A DNA stretch of 64,000 nt from Sinimarinibacterium flocculans (GCF_003201205.1 NZ_QICN01000002.1:47686-111685), one strand, 5' to 3'; shown: positions 9,595 through 20,714, counted from the first letter of the stretch. Notes: generated by a model not told the origin, from the sequence alone. Numbers and translations are program-made.

Positions 9595-9647
9595 CGGCTT
9601 CTCCTCCCTGGGTGATCCTGCAGCGGCACGGGGCCGCCGCCTGCACA

Positions 9648-10685
9648 TCACTGAACCACACCGTCGCGCTCGCCGAGCGCGCGTCGACGATACTCGCCGG
9701 GCGACACGGCCTGCCAGCGCCGGAAGGCGCGGGTGAAGCTCGCGGTATCCGAATAGCCGAGCTGGATGGCCATCTCGTCCAGCGTCATCTGCGTCCCGCG
9801 CAGCAGTTGCTCGGCGAGCTGCCGCCGCTCGCCCTCCACGATCTGCCGGAACGTCGTGCCCTCGGCATCCAGCTTGCGGCGCAGGCTGCGGGCCGACATC
9901 GCCATGGCCGCGGCCACCTCCTCGATGTCGGCCACGAGCCCGGACGGACCGAGCAACTGCGCGCGGACCTGCCCGGTCAGCCCGCCCTGCTTGCGCCGCT
10001 CGAGCTGCTGGCGGCACTGGTCTTCGAGCATGCGAACCAGATGCGCGTCGAAGGTCGGCAGCGGCTTGTCCGCGGCCGCACGCGGAATCAGCAGCGCGTT
10101 GCGCCCGCAGCCGAACGCGGGCCGCACGCCGCACAAGGCCTCCAGGCTCGTCGCATAGTCGGGCTCCGGAATCTGCAGCTGCAGCGCCTGGACGTGCAGA
10201 CCGGTGAGGCTCAGTTCGCGGATCAGGTGGATCGCCGTGGCCATGTCGCGCTCCAGCAGGAACTGGCGCAGGTGCCGCGGAATCTCGTCGGGGTCCATGC
10301 GGATACCGAGCACGTCGTCCGCCTCGAGCATGCCGATCCGGCAGTACGCCGTGCTCAGCGGCAGATACCGCAGCGCGAGCCTGAGCGCGTCGTGCAGGGT
10401 ACGGCTCGTGCGCAGGGCGAAACCCCAGATGCCGAAGGTCGCGACGTTGTACTGCAGGCCCAGCCGGAAGCCCAGGGCCGGCACGTCCGGCAGCGCCAGC
10501 ATGAGGTTCTCGACCAGGCGCATCTCCTGGTCGCGCGTGATCAAGGCTTCCGCGTCGAGCAGCCGTTCCGGCTCGATGCCGGTGCCGAGCAGGCAGGTTT
10601 CCTCGCTCACGCCATGGCCGGCGGCGAAATGGATCATCACCTGGCTGATCGCGACGGGATGCAGGATTTCGGCGCCCGGGCTCAT
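9648..10685 (-). CDS. AraC-family transcriptional regulator
   Basis: 345 residues. The N-terminal ~200 residues match the arabinose-binding-like domain of OruR/ArgR-type AraC regulators (the 'FGIWGFALRTSRTLHDALRLALRY' segment is typical). The C-terminal ~100 residues are a two-helix-turn-helix AraC domain: 'VAAAMAMSARSLRRKLDAEGTTF' followed by 'IQLGYSDTASFTRAFRRWQAVSPGEYRR'. It is divergent from a fatty-acid desaturase gene with a 113-base shared upstream region containing an 11-base direct repeat, so the desaturase is its likely target. Effector unknown; regulators of this subgroup often respond to lipids or amino acids. Confidence 0.92.
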   Translation of the reverse strand: MSPGAEILHPVAISQVMIHFAAGHGVSEETCLLGTGIEPERLLDAEALITRDQEMRLVENLMLALPDVPALGFRLGLQYNVATFGIWGFALRTSRTLHDALRLALRYLPLSTAYCRIGMLEADDVLGIRMDPDEIPRHLRQFLLERDMATAIHLIRELSLTGLHVQALQLQIPEPDYATSLEALCGVRPAFGCGRNALLIPRAAADKPLPTFDAHLVRMLEDQCRQQLERRKQGGLTGQVRAQLLGPSGLVADIEEVAAAMAMSARSLRRKLDAEGTTFRQIVEGERRQLAEQLLRGTQMTLDEMAIQLGYSDTASFTRAFRRWQAVSPGEYRRRALGERDGVVQ

Positions 10686-10695
10686 GGGCCCGGAT

Positions 10696-10752
10696 TGTAG
10701 GCCGCTGACCGGAAGTGCACGGTGGCTGGCCGCGTCTGCCCTGTAGGCCGCT
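10696..10752. promoter_or_regulatory. Direct-repeat operator candidate for the AraC-type regulator
   Basis: The 11-base sequence TGTAGGCCGCT occurs twice in the divergent region, at 10696-10706 and 10742-10752, 46 bases apart start to start. AraC-type activators commonly bind direct repeats near their own gene. The repeat is exact; its use as an operator is inference. Confidence 0.4.
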
Positions 10753-10798
10753 CCGCCGCCGGCGTAGCCTGCGCAACGTCCCGATCCCGGAGTAGCGC

Positions 10799-11701
10799 AT
10801 GTCCGCCGACCTCGCCGCCTTGAACAAGCAGGCCATCCTGGCCGCCCAGCAGCACATGAACCGCGTGGCCTGGCCGACCGTGCTGCTGGTCACCGCCGTG
10901 CTCGCCGGTTTCGTCGCGACGCTCGGGCTGTTTGCCGCCGGCCTGATGCCGGCATGGATCGCGACGCCGCTGATCGCCGCGCTGACCTACATGTCATACA
11001 CGCCGTTGCACGAGGCCGCGCACGGCAACATCCACGGCGGTCGCGACCGCCTCAAATGGCTCAACGACCTGTGCGGCTACCTCGTCGCGCCGATCATCAT
11101 GGTGCCGTACGGCTCGCACACGGTGGAGCATTTCACCCACCACCGCTACACCAACCAGCCCGACAAGGACCCGGACTACGTCGTCAGCCGCATGGGCGCC
11201 GGCCCGGTCGCGGCCTTCCTCACCGTGTTCCGCTTCCTGTGGGTGCAGAACAGCTTCTTCGTGCAGAACCACTGGGCCAAGGCCACCCGCAGCGAGCGCC
11301 TCACCTACCTCGCCGAGATTGCCGTGTCGGTGGGCTGGCGCGCCGCCTTCCTGGTTCTGGTTTCGCAGCCGGGCACCGTGGCCGTCATCGTCCTCGGCTA
11401 CATCCTCGGCGGGCTGTTCACCGCCTACTGGTTCGCCTACCGCCCGCACATCCCGTATCGGGACCCGGCGCGCTACCGCAACACCAACAGCCTGATCATG
11501 CCGCGGTGGATGAAGCCGTTCGAATGGTTCTGGCTGGGCCAGAACCTGCATTCGATCCACCACCTGTTTCCGCGCGTGCCGTTCTACCGTTATCACGTCC
11601 TGCACCGCGAGATCGAACCTGTCCTGCGCGCCCACGGCACGCCGATCGTCGGCGTGTTCAGCCGCAAGCCGGTCCCGAACCCCGTGGCGGAGGCCTTCTA
11701 G
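10799..11701 (+). CDS. Membrane fatty-acid desaturase-family protein
   Basis: 300 residues with several membrane segments (about 21-62 and 135-205). It carries the three histidine clusters of integral-membrane di-iron desaturases/hydroxylases: HEAAH from residue 71, HTVEHFTHH from residue 107 and HSIHH from residue 251. The enzyme should insert a double bond into, or hydroxylate, an acyl or carotenoid-like substrate at the inner membrane. Length and motif spacing resemble short desaturases and beta-carotene hydroxylase-like proteins, so the exact reaction is open. A GGAG site precedes the ATG. Divergent from the AraC-type regulator. Confidence 0.87.
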   Translation: MSADLAALNKQAILAAQQHMNRVAWPTVLLVTAVLAGFVATLGLFAAGLMPAWIATPLIAALTYMSYTPLHEAAHGNIHGGRDRLKWLNDLCGYLVAPIIMVPYGSHTVEHFTHHRYTNQPDKDPDYVVSRMGAGPVAAFLTVFRFLWVQNSFFVQNHWAKATRSERLTYLAEIAVSVGWRAAFLVLVSQPGTVAVIVLGYILGGLFTAYWFAYRPHIPYRDPARYRNTNSLIMPRWMKPFEWFWLGQNLHSIHHLFPRVPFYRYHVLHREIEPVLRAHGTPIVGVFSRKPVPNPVAEAF

Positions 11702-11790
11702 CCCGCATTTCTCGCAGGGGGGGCGTGAAGTCTTCAGCCCAGTCCGGTACCGGCGCGAGGATCGAAGGCGACCCTGTGAGAAATGCGGGC
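11701..11790. repeat. 19-base imperfect inverted repeat, possible dispersed element
   Basis: Arms 11701-11719 and 11772-11790 are reverse complements with one mismatch (GCCCGCATTTCTC type arms). They enclose 52 bases that contain a perfect 10-base palindrome, CCGGTACCGG, at 11746-11755. It starts exactly at the stop codon of the desaturase gene. There is no T-run, so a standard terminator is unlikely; a REP/MITE-like element or mRNA-stabilising structure fits better. The rest of 11791-11971 shows no clear feature beyond the ribosome site of the next gene. Confidence 0.6.
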
Positions 11791-11971
11791 CGGGACGGGC
11801 TCCCGGCGGCCGGCCGCCAACACCGGCCCTCAGGCGCGCTAACATGCGGCCCCACCGCAGTGAGCCGGCCGCGGAAGCACGGCACGCCGCGCGACGCCCC
11901 GTAACGGGCGTCGCCGCTGTTTATGCGCTTCCTGTCGCCGATTCCGTCCAGAACCGCCGGGAGTCGAACGC

Positions 11972-14203
<2,232 letters not shown>

Positions 14204-14311
14204 TCCGCCTGCGGGCCGCGGGCGGCATCGCCGGCGTCACGTCCGGAGATGCCATCCCGCGGCAACCTCAGTTGACGCTGCGGGCAGTGCCCGCGCAGCG
14301 GGCGATCGCCC

Positions 14312-14324
14312 CGCCGATATACTC
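14312..14324 (+). promoter_or_regulatory. Possible -10 region of first LVIVD lipoprotein gene
   Basis: The 13-base sequence CGCCGATATACTC, containing a good -10 hexamer TATACT at 14318-14323, lies 28 bases before the ATG and is repeated exactly upstream of the paralogous gene at 16550. The conserved upstream block suggests a shared promoter, although I see no convincing -35. Confidence 0.4.
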
Positions 14325-14351
14325 CGGCGACGACAAGGGGGAGCATCGGCG

Positions 14352-15770
14352 ATGAGCGTAGTCATCCGTCTCGCGCTGTGTCTGGCCGTCGCCACGACGG
14401 TCGGCGCCTGTGGCAGCAGCAGCGATAGCGCGGCGCCCGTCGCGCAGGGCCCGACGCCCAAGGCCCGCTGCGGTCCGGGCTCGCGGCCCGAGACCGGCCT
14501 GCAGGGGCGCGTCAGCGCCGAGGACCACGAGAGCGGACGCGCCGCACAGGGCTATACCTGCAATACCGAACTGGTCGGCAGCTACACGACGCCGACGGCG
14601 CTCGGCACCGTCGGCGGCTTCAAGGTGCAGCGCTACGTCGACAAGGCCGGTCGCGAATGCGCGTACTACGACACGACGACGCTGTTCCCGACCAACCTGC
14701 TCGAAGGCAGCATCGGCGTGAACGTGATGGACATGAGCGACCCGGCGAACCCGGTGCTCGCACGCCGGCTGGTGACGCCGGCGATGCTGTCGCCGCACGA
14801 GTCGCTGCTGGTGTCGCAGGAGGCCGGCGTGCTCGCCGCGGTGATGGGCAACATCATCGCCTACCCCGGCATCGTCGACGTCTACGACCTGTCGGCAGAC
14901 TGCCGCGACCCGCAGCTGCGCGCATCGTCGCTGACCGGCGTGTTCGGCCACGAGAGCGGCATGGCACCCGACGGCAGGACCTTCTACACCTCCTCCGTCG
15001 GCACGCCGACGCTGACCGCGGTGGACATCTCCGATCCCGCGAACCCGCGTCGCCTGCTCACCACCAACTACCGCTCGCACGGCCTGTCGGTCAGCGCCGA
15101 CGGCAACCGTGCTTTCCTCGCTTCGGCATCGCTGACCGGCACCGGCATGGTGATCCTCGACGTCTCCGACATCCAGGCGCGCAAGGCCGATCCGCAGGTG
15201 CGCGAGATCTCGCGCCTGACCTGGGACAACATGAGCATCCCGCAGAACGCGATTCCGTTCACCCGCGACGGCAGGCCCTATGTGCTGGAATTCGACGAGT
15301 TCGCCAGCAACAGCAACACCTCCGGCATTCCGGCAGCGACGGGGCTGCACGTGGGCGCGGCCCGGATCATCGACATCGCCGACGAGACCGAGCCCCGGGT
15401 GATCTCGCAGTTGCGGCTCGAGGTGCACGAACCGCAGCACCGCGAAACCGTCGCCGACGACCCGGGCGCCGATGCGGTCACCGGCGGCTACGCGGCGCAC
15501 TACTGCGACGTGCCGACGCGGATCGACCCCGATATCGCCGCATGCACGATGATCCTGTCCGGCCTGCGCGTCTTCGACATCCGCGATCCGCATCATCCGC
15601 GCGAGATTGCCTACTACAACGCCCCGATGGAGGCGCGTGGCCTGTTCGACGCGGCGCCGGCCAGCCAGGCGGTATCGAGCCCGGCGTTCGTGCCGGAGCG
15701 CAGGGAGATCTGGTACAGCGACGCGTACAGCGGCTTCTACGTGGTCCGGGTGACCAACGACGCGTGGTGA
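14352..15770 (+). CDS. LVIVD-repeat beta-propeller lipoprotein, copy 1
   Basis: 472 residues. The signal ends with a lipobox (Val-Gly-Ala-Cys at about residue 20), followed by a Ser-rich linker, so it should be a lipid-anchored envelope protein. The body carries blades of the LVIVD/choice-of-anchor type: 'GVNVMDMSDPANPVLARRL', 'LTAVDISDPANPRRLLTTN', 'GLRVFDIRDPHHPREIAYY'. About six cysteines are shared with the paralogue 830 bases downstream, to which it is clearly similar over its full length. The DUF305 gene overlaps its stop codon. No ligand or enzyme activity can be assigned. Confidence 0.85.
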   Translation: MSVVIRLALCLAVATTVGACGSSSDSAAPVAQGPTPKARCGPGSRPETGLQGRVSAEDHESGRAAQGYTCNTELVGSYTTPTALGTVGGFKVQRYVDKAGRECAYYDTTTLFPTNLLEGSIGVNVMDMSDPANPVLARRLVTPAMLSPHESLLVSQEAGVLAAVMGNIIAYPGIVDVYDLSADCRDPQLRASSLTGVFGHESGMAPDGRTFYTSSVGTPTLTAVDISDPANPRRLLTTNYRSHGLSVSADGNRAFLASASLTGTGMVILDVSDIQARKADPQVREISRLTWDNMSIPQNAIPFTRDGRPYVLEFDEFASNSNTSGIPAATGLHVGAARIIDIADETEPRVISQLRLEVHEPQHRETVADDPGADAVTGGYAAHYCDVPTRIDPDIAACTMILSGLRVFDIRDPHHPREIAYYNAPMEARGLFDAAPASQAVSSPAFVPERREIWYSDAYSGFYVVRVTNDAW

Positions 15771-16477
15771 ACCGACTGTTCGGCCGGACCCGCGCGAACG
15801 GTGACGCGCGCACGACGCGGCAGGCGACCTCGGTTGTCCTCGCGGCGGCCATCGCGCTGCTGGCGCTCGGCCTGTTCGCGTTGGCGCTGCCGCGCCTGGG
15901 CGCGCCACCGGCACAGGCGATCCCCCTTCCCGGACCGATCGACATCGGTTTTGCGCAATCGATGAGCCTGCATCATCAGCAGGCCATCGGCATGGCGCAG
16001 CTGATGCTGGACGGACGACCGACGCCCTTGACGCCGCTGGCGCGCAGCATCGTCGCCGAACAACTGCTCGAACTCGGCGAGATGCGCGGCTGGCTGCGGC
16101 TGTGGGACGCGCCGCTGATCGCCGCCAGGCAGGGCATGGACTGGATGCGCCTCGCCGACCGGCCGCTGGCGCCCGAGGAGCTGGACTACCTGCTCGACTG
16201 CCAGCGCTCGCCGACCGGCATGTCCGGTCTCGCCACCGACCATGAGGTCAACCGCCTGCACCAGCTCGAAGGCCGCGAGCGCGATGCACACTTCCTGCGG
16301 CTGATGCTCGCCCACCACGAGGGCGGACTGCCGATGGCGCGCTTCGCCGCCGAGCAGGCGCGCGTCCAGGTCGTGCGCGAACTGGCTGCGCGCGTGGTGC
16401 TGGAGCAGTCCAAGGAGGTTTACCTGCTCCAGCGCATGCTCGCGGCGATGGCCGCGGCCGAGGCCCCACCCCGGTAG
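15767..16477 (+). CDS. DUF305 family membrane-anchored protein
   Basis: 236 residues from a GTG that overlaps the upstream stop (GTGA). One N-terminal transmembrane segment (about 22-43), then a helical domain with the two DUF305 signature boxes, 'MSLHHQQAIGMAQLML' near residue 65 and 'MLAHHEGGLPMARFA' near residue 180. DUF305 is a ferritin-like four-helix family in which the paired histidines are thought to bind metal, often copper, in the periplasm. It is translationally coupled to the first LVIVD lipoprotein and sits between the two paralogues, suggesting a shared envelope function. Confidence 0.87.
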   Translation: MNRLFGRTRANGDARTTRQATSVVLAAAIALLALGLFALALPRLGAPPAQAIPLPGPIDIGFAQSMSLHHQQAIGMAQLMLDGRPTPLTPLARSIVAEQLLELGEMRGWLRLWDAPLIAARQGMDWMRLADRPLAPEELDYLLDCQRSPTGMSGLATDHEVNRLHQLEGRERDAHFLRLMLAHHEGGLPMARFAAEQARVQVVRELAARVVLEQSKEVYLLQRMLAAMAAAEAPPR

Positions 16478-16549
16478 TCCGGCCGTCCCTGCCAAGGGCG
16501 CTGCCGCCACGCCGCGGCTGCGCTGCGGCAATCAGGGAATGGCGGGACG

Positions 16550-16562
16550 CGCCGATATACTC
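16550..16562 (+). promoter_or_regulatory. Possible -10 region of second LVIVD lipoprotein gene
   Basis: Exact second copy of the CGCCGATATACTC block seen upstream of the first lipoprotein gene, with TATACT at 16556-16561, 35 bases before the start. Retention of this short block in otherwise divergent upstream DNA supports a functional role; the -35 is not evident. Confidence 0.4.
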
Positions 16563-16596
16563 ACGGCATAACGATCATTCTCGCGAGGAGAACCCC

Positions 16597-18000
16597 ATGT
16601 CGTCTCTGAACCGCCTGCTGCCGAGCGCCGCGCTCGCCGTGCTGCTGACTGCCTGCGGCAGCGATGGCGGCGGCACGCCGGTCGTCGTCGACGGCCCGAC
16701 GCCCAAGGCCGAGTGCGGTCCGGGATCGAAGCCCGAAACCGGCATGCAGGGCCGTGTCAGCCGCGAGGAACACGACAGCGGTCGCGCGACCGAGGGCTAT
16801 ACCTGCAACACCGAGCTGGTCGGCCACTTCGGCGCGGAGAACCCGATCGGCACCGTCGGCGGCTTCAAGGTCGAACGCTACACCGACAGCAGCGGCCGCG
16901 ACTGCGCCTACTACGACACCACGCTGCTCTATCCGACCAACCTGGTCGACTTCGAGGCCGGCGTGAACGTGATGGACATGAGCGACCCGACGAACCCGGT
17001 GCGCACCGCACGCCTGGTCACGCCGGCGATGCTGTCGCCGCACGAGTCGCTGGTGGTCTCGCAGGAAGGCGGCGTGCTCGCCGCCGTGCTCGGCAACCCC
17101 TCCTTCTATCCCGGCATCGTCGACGTCTACGACCTCGAGCCGGACTGCCGCCAGCCGCAGCTGCGCTCCTCCTCGCTCACCGGCGTGCTCGGACACGAGA
17201 GCGGCATCTCGCCGGACGGCAAGACCTTCTACTCCGCCTCGCCCGGCACGCCGACGCTCACCGCGGTCGACATCTCCAATCCGCTGCTGTCGCAGCGCCT
17301 GTGGACCGGCGACTACACCTCGCACGGCCTGTCGATCAGTGCCGACGGCAACCGTGCCTATCTCGCCGCGGGCAACGATCACGGCGTGCTGATTCTCGAC
17401 GTCTCCGAGATCCAGGCGCGCAAGGCGGACCCGCAGGTGCGCGAGATCGCCACGATCTCGTGGGACAACCAGACCATCCCGCAGAACGCGATTCCGTTCA
17501 CGCGCGACGGCCGGCCCTACCTGCTGGAGATCGACGAGTACTCGACCAATGGCGGCAGCGTGACCGCGCACGGCGACACCGTCGGTGCCGGTCGCATCAT
17601 CGACATCAGCGACGAGACGAATCCGCAGATCGTCTCGAACCTGCGGCTCGAAGTGCACGAGCCGGAGAACCGCGATCTGATCGCCAACGATCCCGGCGCC
17701 TTCCTGCCGGTGCAGGGCTACGCCGGCCACTACTGCAACGTGCCGACGCGCGTGAACCCCGATATCGCCGCGTGCAGCATGATCGTCTCCGGCCTGCGCG
17801 TCTTCGACATCCGCGACCCCGCCCGCCCGCGCGAGATCGCCTACTTCAACGCGCCGGTCAACCCGCGCCTCACGCCCGTGTTCGAGGCCAGCAACTGGGC
17901 CATGTCGAGCCCGTCCTTCGTGCCCGAGCGCAAGGAGATCTGGTACACCGACGGCTACGGCGGCTTCTACGTCGTGCGCGTGACCAACGGCGTGTGGTGA
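16597..18000 (+). CDS. LVIVD-repeat beta-propeller lipoprotein, copy 2
   Basis: 467 residues, starting at an ATG with a GAGGAGA site. The lipobox Leu-Thr-Ala-Cys at about residue 19 marks it as a lipoprotein. It is collinear with copy 1 along its whole length ('DGPTPKAECGPGSKPETGMQ' against the corresponding segment, and the same 'DVSEIQARKADPQVREI' and 'GLRVFDIRDP' blades), so the two arose by tandem duplication. The copies differ most in the loop around residue 310, where copy 1 has extra Asn/Ser residues. Function unknown; probably envelope-located. Confidence 0.85.
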   Translation: MSSLNRLLPSAALAVLLTACGSDGGGTPVVVDGPTPKAECGPGSKPETGMQGRVSREEHDSGRATEGYTCNTELVGHFGAENPIGTVGGFKVERYTDSSGRDCAYYDTTLLYPTNLVDFEAGVNVMDMSDPTNPVRTARLVTPAMLSPHESLVVSQEGGVLAAVLGNPSFYPGIVDVYDLEPDCRQPQLRSSSLTGVLGHESGISPDGKTFYSASPGTPTLTAVDISNPLLSQRLWTGDYTSHGLSISADGNRAYLAAGNDHGVLILDVSEIQARKADPQVREIATISWDNQTIPQNAIPFTRDGRPYLLEIDEYSTNGGSVTAHGDTVGAGRIIDISDETNPQIVSNLRLEVHEPENRDLIANDPGAFLPVQGYAGHYCNVPTRVNPDIAACSMIVSGLRVFDIRDPARPREIAYFNAPVNPRLTPVFEASNWAMSSPSFVPERKEIWYTDGYGGFYVVRVTNGVW

Positions 18001-18013
18001 ACGCGCGCAGCGT

Positions 18014-18694
18014 TCACAGCAGCCAGCGCAGTCCTTCGCGGATCACGCGGCCGGCGTCATGCTCGATGTTATCGCCGTGGGCGACGAGCACGCGTTCGAA
18101 CGGCAGCGCGAGGATGCGCTGGATCGATACGCGCGCCTTGCGCCGGTTCAGGTAGGTCGCACGCAGCAGCGGATGCCAGCCGGGGCGGCCGTAGATGCCG
18201 CCGAGCTTCAGGTACCAGCGTGTCGGCGCGTGGTCGCAGTGGGAGAAGTTCTCGACCAGGTCGACGGTGATCAGGGTCTTGCTGGCCTTGTGGTACAGCA
18301 CCGTCTCGCCGAGCAGGCTGCCGTCGATGGTGATCGCGACGAGGTCGTCCGCCCAGTCCGGATGCGGCACCTCGCCGAACACGGCGTCGAAGCGCAGGTC
18401 CCGCCGCTTGCGCTGCAGGGCTTCCGGCGCATGGAGTCTGGCCTGCGGCCAGGCGGCGATTGCACTGCCGGCATGCAGGTGATGGAACATCGCCGGACAG
18501 ATCACGTGGCGCACCGGACCCAGCGTGTCGATCTGCGCCTTGAGTTCCGGCGTGATCGCGACCGGCGAATGCAGGACCAGTCCACCGCCGGTCAGGCGCA
18601 CGATGGTCATCTGCGTGCCGACGTGCAGGCCGAGAAAGGTCTGCGGCGCACGCACGGTCCAGATGTTCTCGACGATCGGCAGGGGTGATGTCAC
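18014..18694 (-). CDS. DUF4336 family protein (metallo-beta-lactamase-like fold)
   Basis: 226 residues. The pattern 'MTIVRLTGGGLVLHSPVAI', 'VRHVICPAMFHHLHAGSAIAAWP' and 'VLVAHGDNIEHDAGRVIREGLRWLL' matches DUF4336, a family related to metallo-beta-lactamase-fold proteins in which the canonical HxHxDH motif is replaced. Cytoplasmic, no signal peptide. It faces the LVIVD lipoprotein gene tail to tail with only 13 bases between, so it is transcribed independently. Activity unknown. Confidence 0.8.
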   Translation of the reverse strand: MTSPLPIVENIWTVRAPQTFLGLHVGTQMTIVRLTGGGLVLHSPVAITPELKAQIDTLGPVRHVICPAMFHHLHAGSAIAAWPQARLHAPEALQRKRRDLRFDAVFGEVPHPDWADDLVAITIDGSLLGETVLYHKASKTLITVDLVENFSHCDHAPTRWYLKLGGIYGRPGWHPLLRATYLNRRKARVSIQRILALPFERVLVAHGDNIEHDAGRVIREGLRWLL

Positions 18695-18788
18695 GGCGGT
18701 CTCCGGCGGGCGGGCGTGAGCGTCATTGTGTCAGCGTGTACGCGAACACGACGCCGGGCCGGACGACGACGCGCGCAGGCTGCACGGG

Positions 18789-20603
18789 TCAGGCGACGAC
18801 CTGGAGGTTGGCGAGCCGCGCGTAGAGACCGCCCTGCTGCATGAGCTGCTGCGGGTGGCCGCTCTCGACGACGCGCCCCTGTTCGAGCACGACGATGCGG
18901 TCCGCACGCTGCACGGTGGCGAGCCGGTGGGCGATGATCAGCGTCGTGCGGTCCTTCATCGCGGCGTCGAGACCGCGTTGCACCAGGGCCTCGCTCTCCG
19001 CATCGAGGGCGCTGGTGGCTTCGTCGAGCAGCAGCAGGGGCGGGTTGCGCAGGATGGCGCGGGCGATGGCGATGCGCTGCCGCTGACCGCCGGACAGCCG
19101 CAGGCCGCGCTCGCCGAGGAAGGTGTCGTAGCCGTCCGGCAGTCGTGCGATGAACTCGTCGGCCAGCGCCGTTCGCGCCGCCGCGATCACCTGCTCGTCG
19201 CTGGCGTCGGCGTTGCCGTAGCGGATGTTTTCCATCGCATTGGCCGAGAAGATCACCGCATCCTGCGGCACGATGCCGATCTGCGCGCGCAGCGCCGCCG
19301 GGTCGAGCCGGCGCAGGTCGATGCCGTTGAAGCGGATCGCACCTTCGCGGATGTCGTAGTAGCGCAGCAGCAGCTGGAACACGGTGGTCTTGCCGGCACC
19401 GCTGGGGCCGACCAGCGCCACGGTCTCGCCTTCGCCGACCTCGAGCGTGATGCCGTCGAGCGCAGGCTGCTGCGGTCGCGAGGGATAGCTGAAGCGCACG
19501 CCGTCGAACGCCACGCGCGCCTGCCGCGTCACCGGCAGCGTTGCCGGCACGGCCGGCGCACGGATCGCGGGCACGGCGGACAGCAGCTCCATGAGGCGTT
19601 CGGTGGCGCCCGCGGCGCGCATGACATCGCCCCACACTTCCGAGATCACGCCGATGCCGCCGGCCGTGAACGCCGCGTACAGCACGAAGGATGCGAGCTG
19701 ACCCGGGCTCATCGTGCCGTCAATGACGGCCTGCGCCCCCAGCCACAGCACGAAGACGATGGCGCCGAAGACGCCGGCGATCGCCGCGGCGGTCATACCG
19801 GCCCGCCAGCGCGTGCGGTGGATCGCGGACCGGAAGCTGTGTTCCACGGTGCGGTCGTAGCGCGCAGCCTCGTCGCCCTCCTTGACGAAGGCCTGCACCG
19901 TCGGAATCGCATTGAGAATCTCGCTGGCGATTGCCGAAGTATCGGCGATGCGGTCCTGCGATTCGCGCGACAGCTTGCGCACGCGCCGGCCCGCGGCGAT
20001 CAGCGGCACGACCACGAGCAGCAGCAGCACCAGCGTCACCGCGAACAGCTTGAGGCTGGTGACCGCGCACATGATCAGGCCACCGGCGAACTGGAAGGCG
20101 CTGCGCAGGCCCATCGATACCGACGAGCCGACGACGGTCTGCACCAGCGTCGTATCCGCGGTCAGGCGCGACAGCACCTCGCCGGTGCGCGTGGTCTCGA
20201 AGTACTGCGGCGACTGCGCGAGCATGCTGCGATAGACGGCGCTGCGCAGGTCCGCGGTCACGCGCTCGCCGATCCAGCTCACGTAGTAGAAGCGCCCGGC
20301 GATGGCCGCGCCCCAGAACAGCGCGATGCCGAACAGGCCCAGAAAGTAGTGGTTGATGGCGCCGCCGCCGTCGAAGCCGTGGTCGATCAGGTCGCGCAGC
20401 GCCAGCGGCACGGCGAGCATCGCCGCGGACCCCAGGCACAGCAGCACGAAGGCGAGGCCCACCTGCCGCAGATACGGCCTCAGGAACGGCCACAGGCCGC
20501 TGAGCGAGCGCAGCCGTCGCTGCGTCGGTGCCGGTTCGGCGATGGATTCGAGCAGGTCCGGTGACGGTGTCTCGGAACCCTGGGGCGGTGCGGCGTCAGT
20601 CAT
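18789..20603 (-). CDS. ABC exporter, MsbA/ABCB half-transporter type
   Basis: 604 residues from ATG 20603 (an in-frame GTG three codons earlier is possible). Residues about 30-340 are a six-helix type-1 exporter domain. The nucleotide-binding domain follows with Walker A 'GPSGAGKTT', Q-loop, signature 'LSGGQRQRIAIARAIL', Walker B 'LLLLDEATSALD' and the H-loop 'IIAHRLAT'. All catalytic residues look intact. It would act as a homodimer exporting a hydrophobic substrate such as lipid A or a drug. Essential MsbA normally sits with lpxK, which is absent here, so this is more likely an accessory exporter. Confidence 0.92.
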   Translation of the reverse strand: MTDAAPPQGSETPSPDLLESIAEPAPTQRRLRSLSGLWPFLRPYLRQVGLAFVLLCLGSAAMLAVPLALRDLIDHGFDGGGAINHYFLGLFGIALFWGAAIAGRFYYVSWIGERVTADLRSAVYRSMLAQSPQYFETTRTGEVLSRLTADTTLVQTVVGSSVSMGLRSAFQFAGGLIMCAVTSLKLFAVTLVLLLLVVVPLIAAGRRVRKLSRESQDRIADTSAIASEILNAIPTVQAFVKEGDEAARYDRTVEHSFRSAIHRTRWRAGMTAAAIAGVFGAIVFVLWLGAQAVIDGTMSPGQLASFVLYAAFTAGGIGVISEVWGDVMRAAGATERLMELLSAVPAIRAPAVPATLPVTRQARVAFDGVRFSYPSRPQQPALDGITLEVGEGETVALVGPSGAGKTTVFQLLLRYYDIREGAIRFNGIDLRRLDPAALRAQIGIVPQDAVIFSANAMENIRYGNADASDEQVIAAARTALADEFIARLPDGYDTFLGERGLRLSGGQRQRIAIARAILRNPPLLLLDEATSALDAESEALVQRGLDAAMKDRTTLIIAHRLATVQRADRIVVLEQGRVVESGHPQQLMQQGGLYARLANLQVVA

Positions 20604-20645
20604 GCGCGGCACGATAGCAGCCGCCCTCCCCGTTCGTCCCGAGTG

Positions 20646-20714
20646 CCGCGGGCACAGCCCGCGGTGTATCGAGGGGGCTCTGCGCGTGAGCGGACGCCGC
20701 CGAGGTCTCGATAC
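20646..20714. repeat. Palindromic intergenic element (hairpin plus outer inverted repeat)
   Basis: Between two minus-strand genes there is a perfect hairpin, CCGCGGGC at 20646-20653 and GCCCGCGG at 20657-20664 with a three-base loop. Next to it is an 8-base inverted repeat, GTATCGAG at 20666-20673 and CTCGATAC at 20707-20714. Hairpins of this type are often dispersed REP-like sequences. No T-run follows on either strand. Confidence 0.5.

Noticed and set aside
9595..10893. Long minus-strand extension upstream of the DUF2834 gene
   Set aside because: Out-of-phase reading over the AraC-type regulator, whose own frame shows both HTH motifs.
11701..11790. Rho-independent terminator after the desaturase gene
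   Set aside because: The arms are 52 bases apart and no T-run follows the right arm; better treated as a repeat element.
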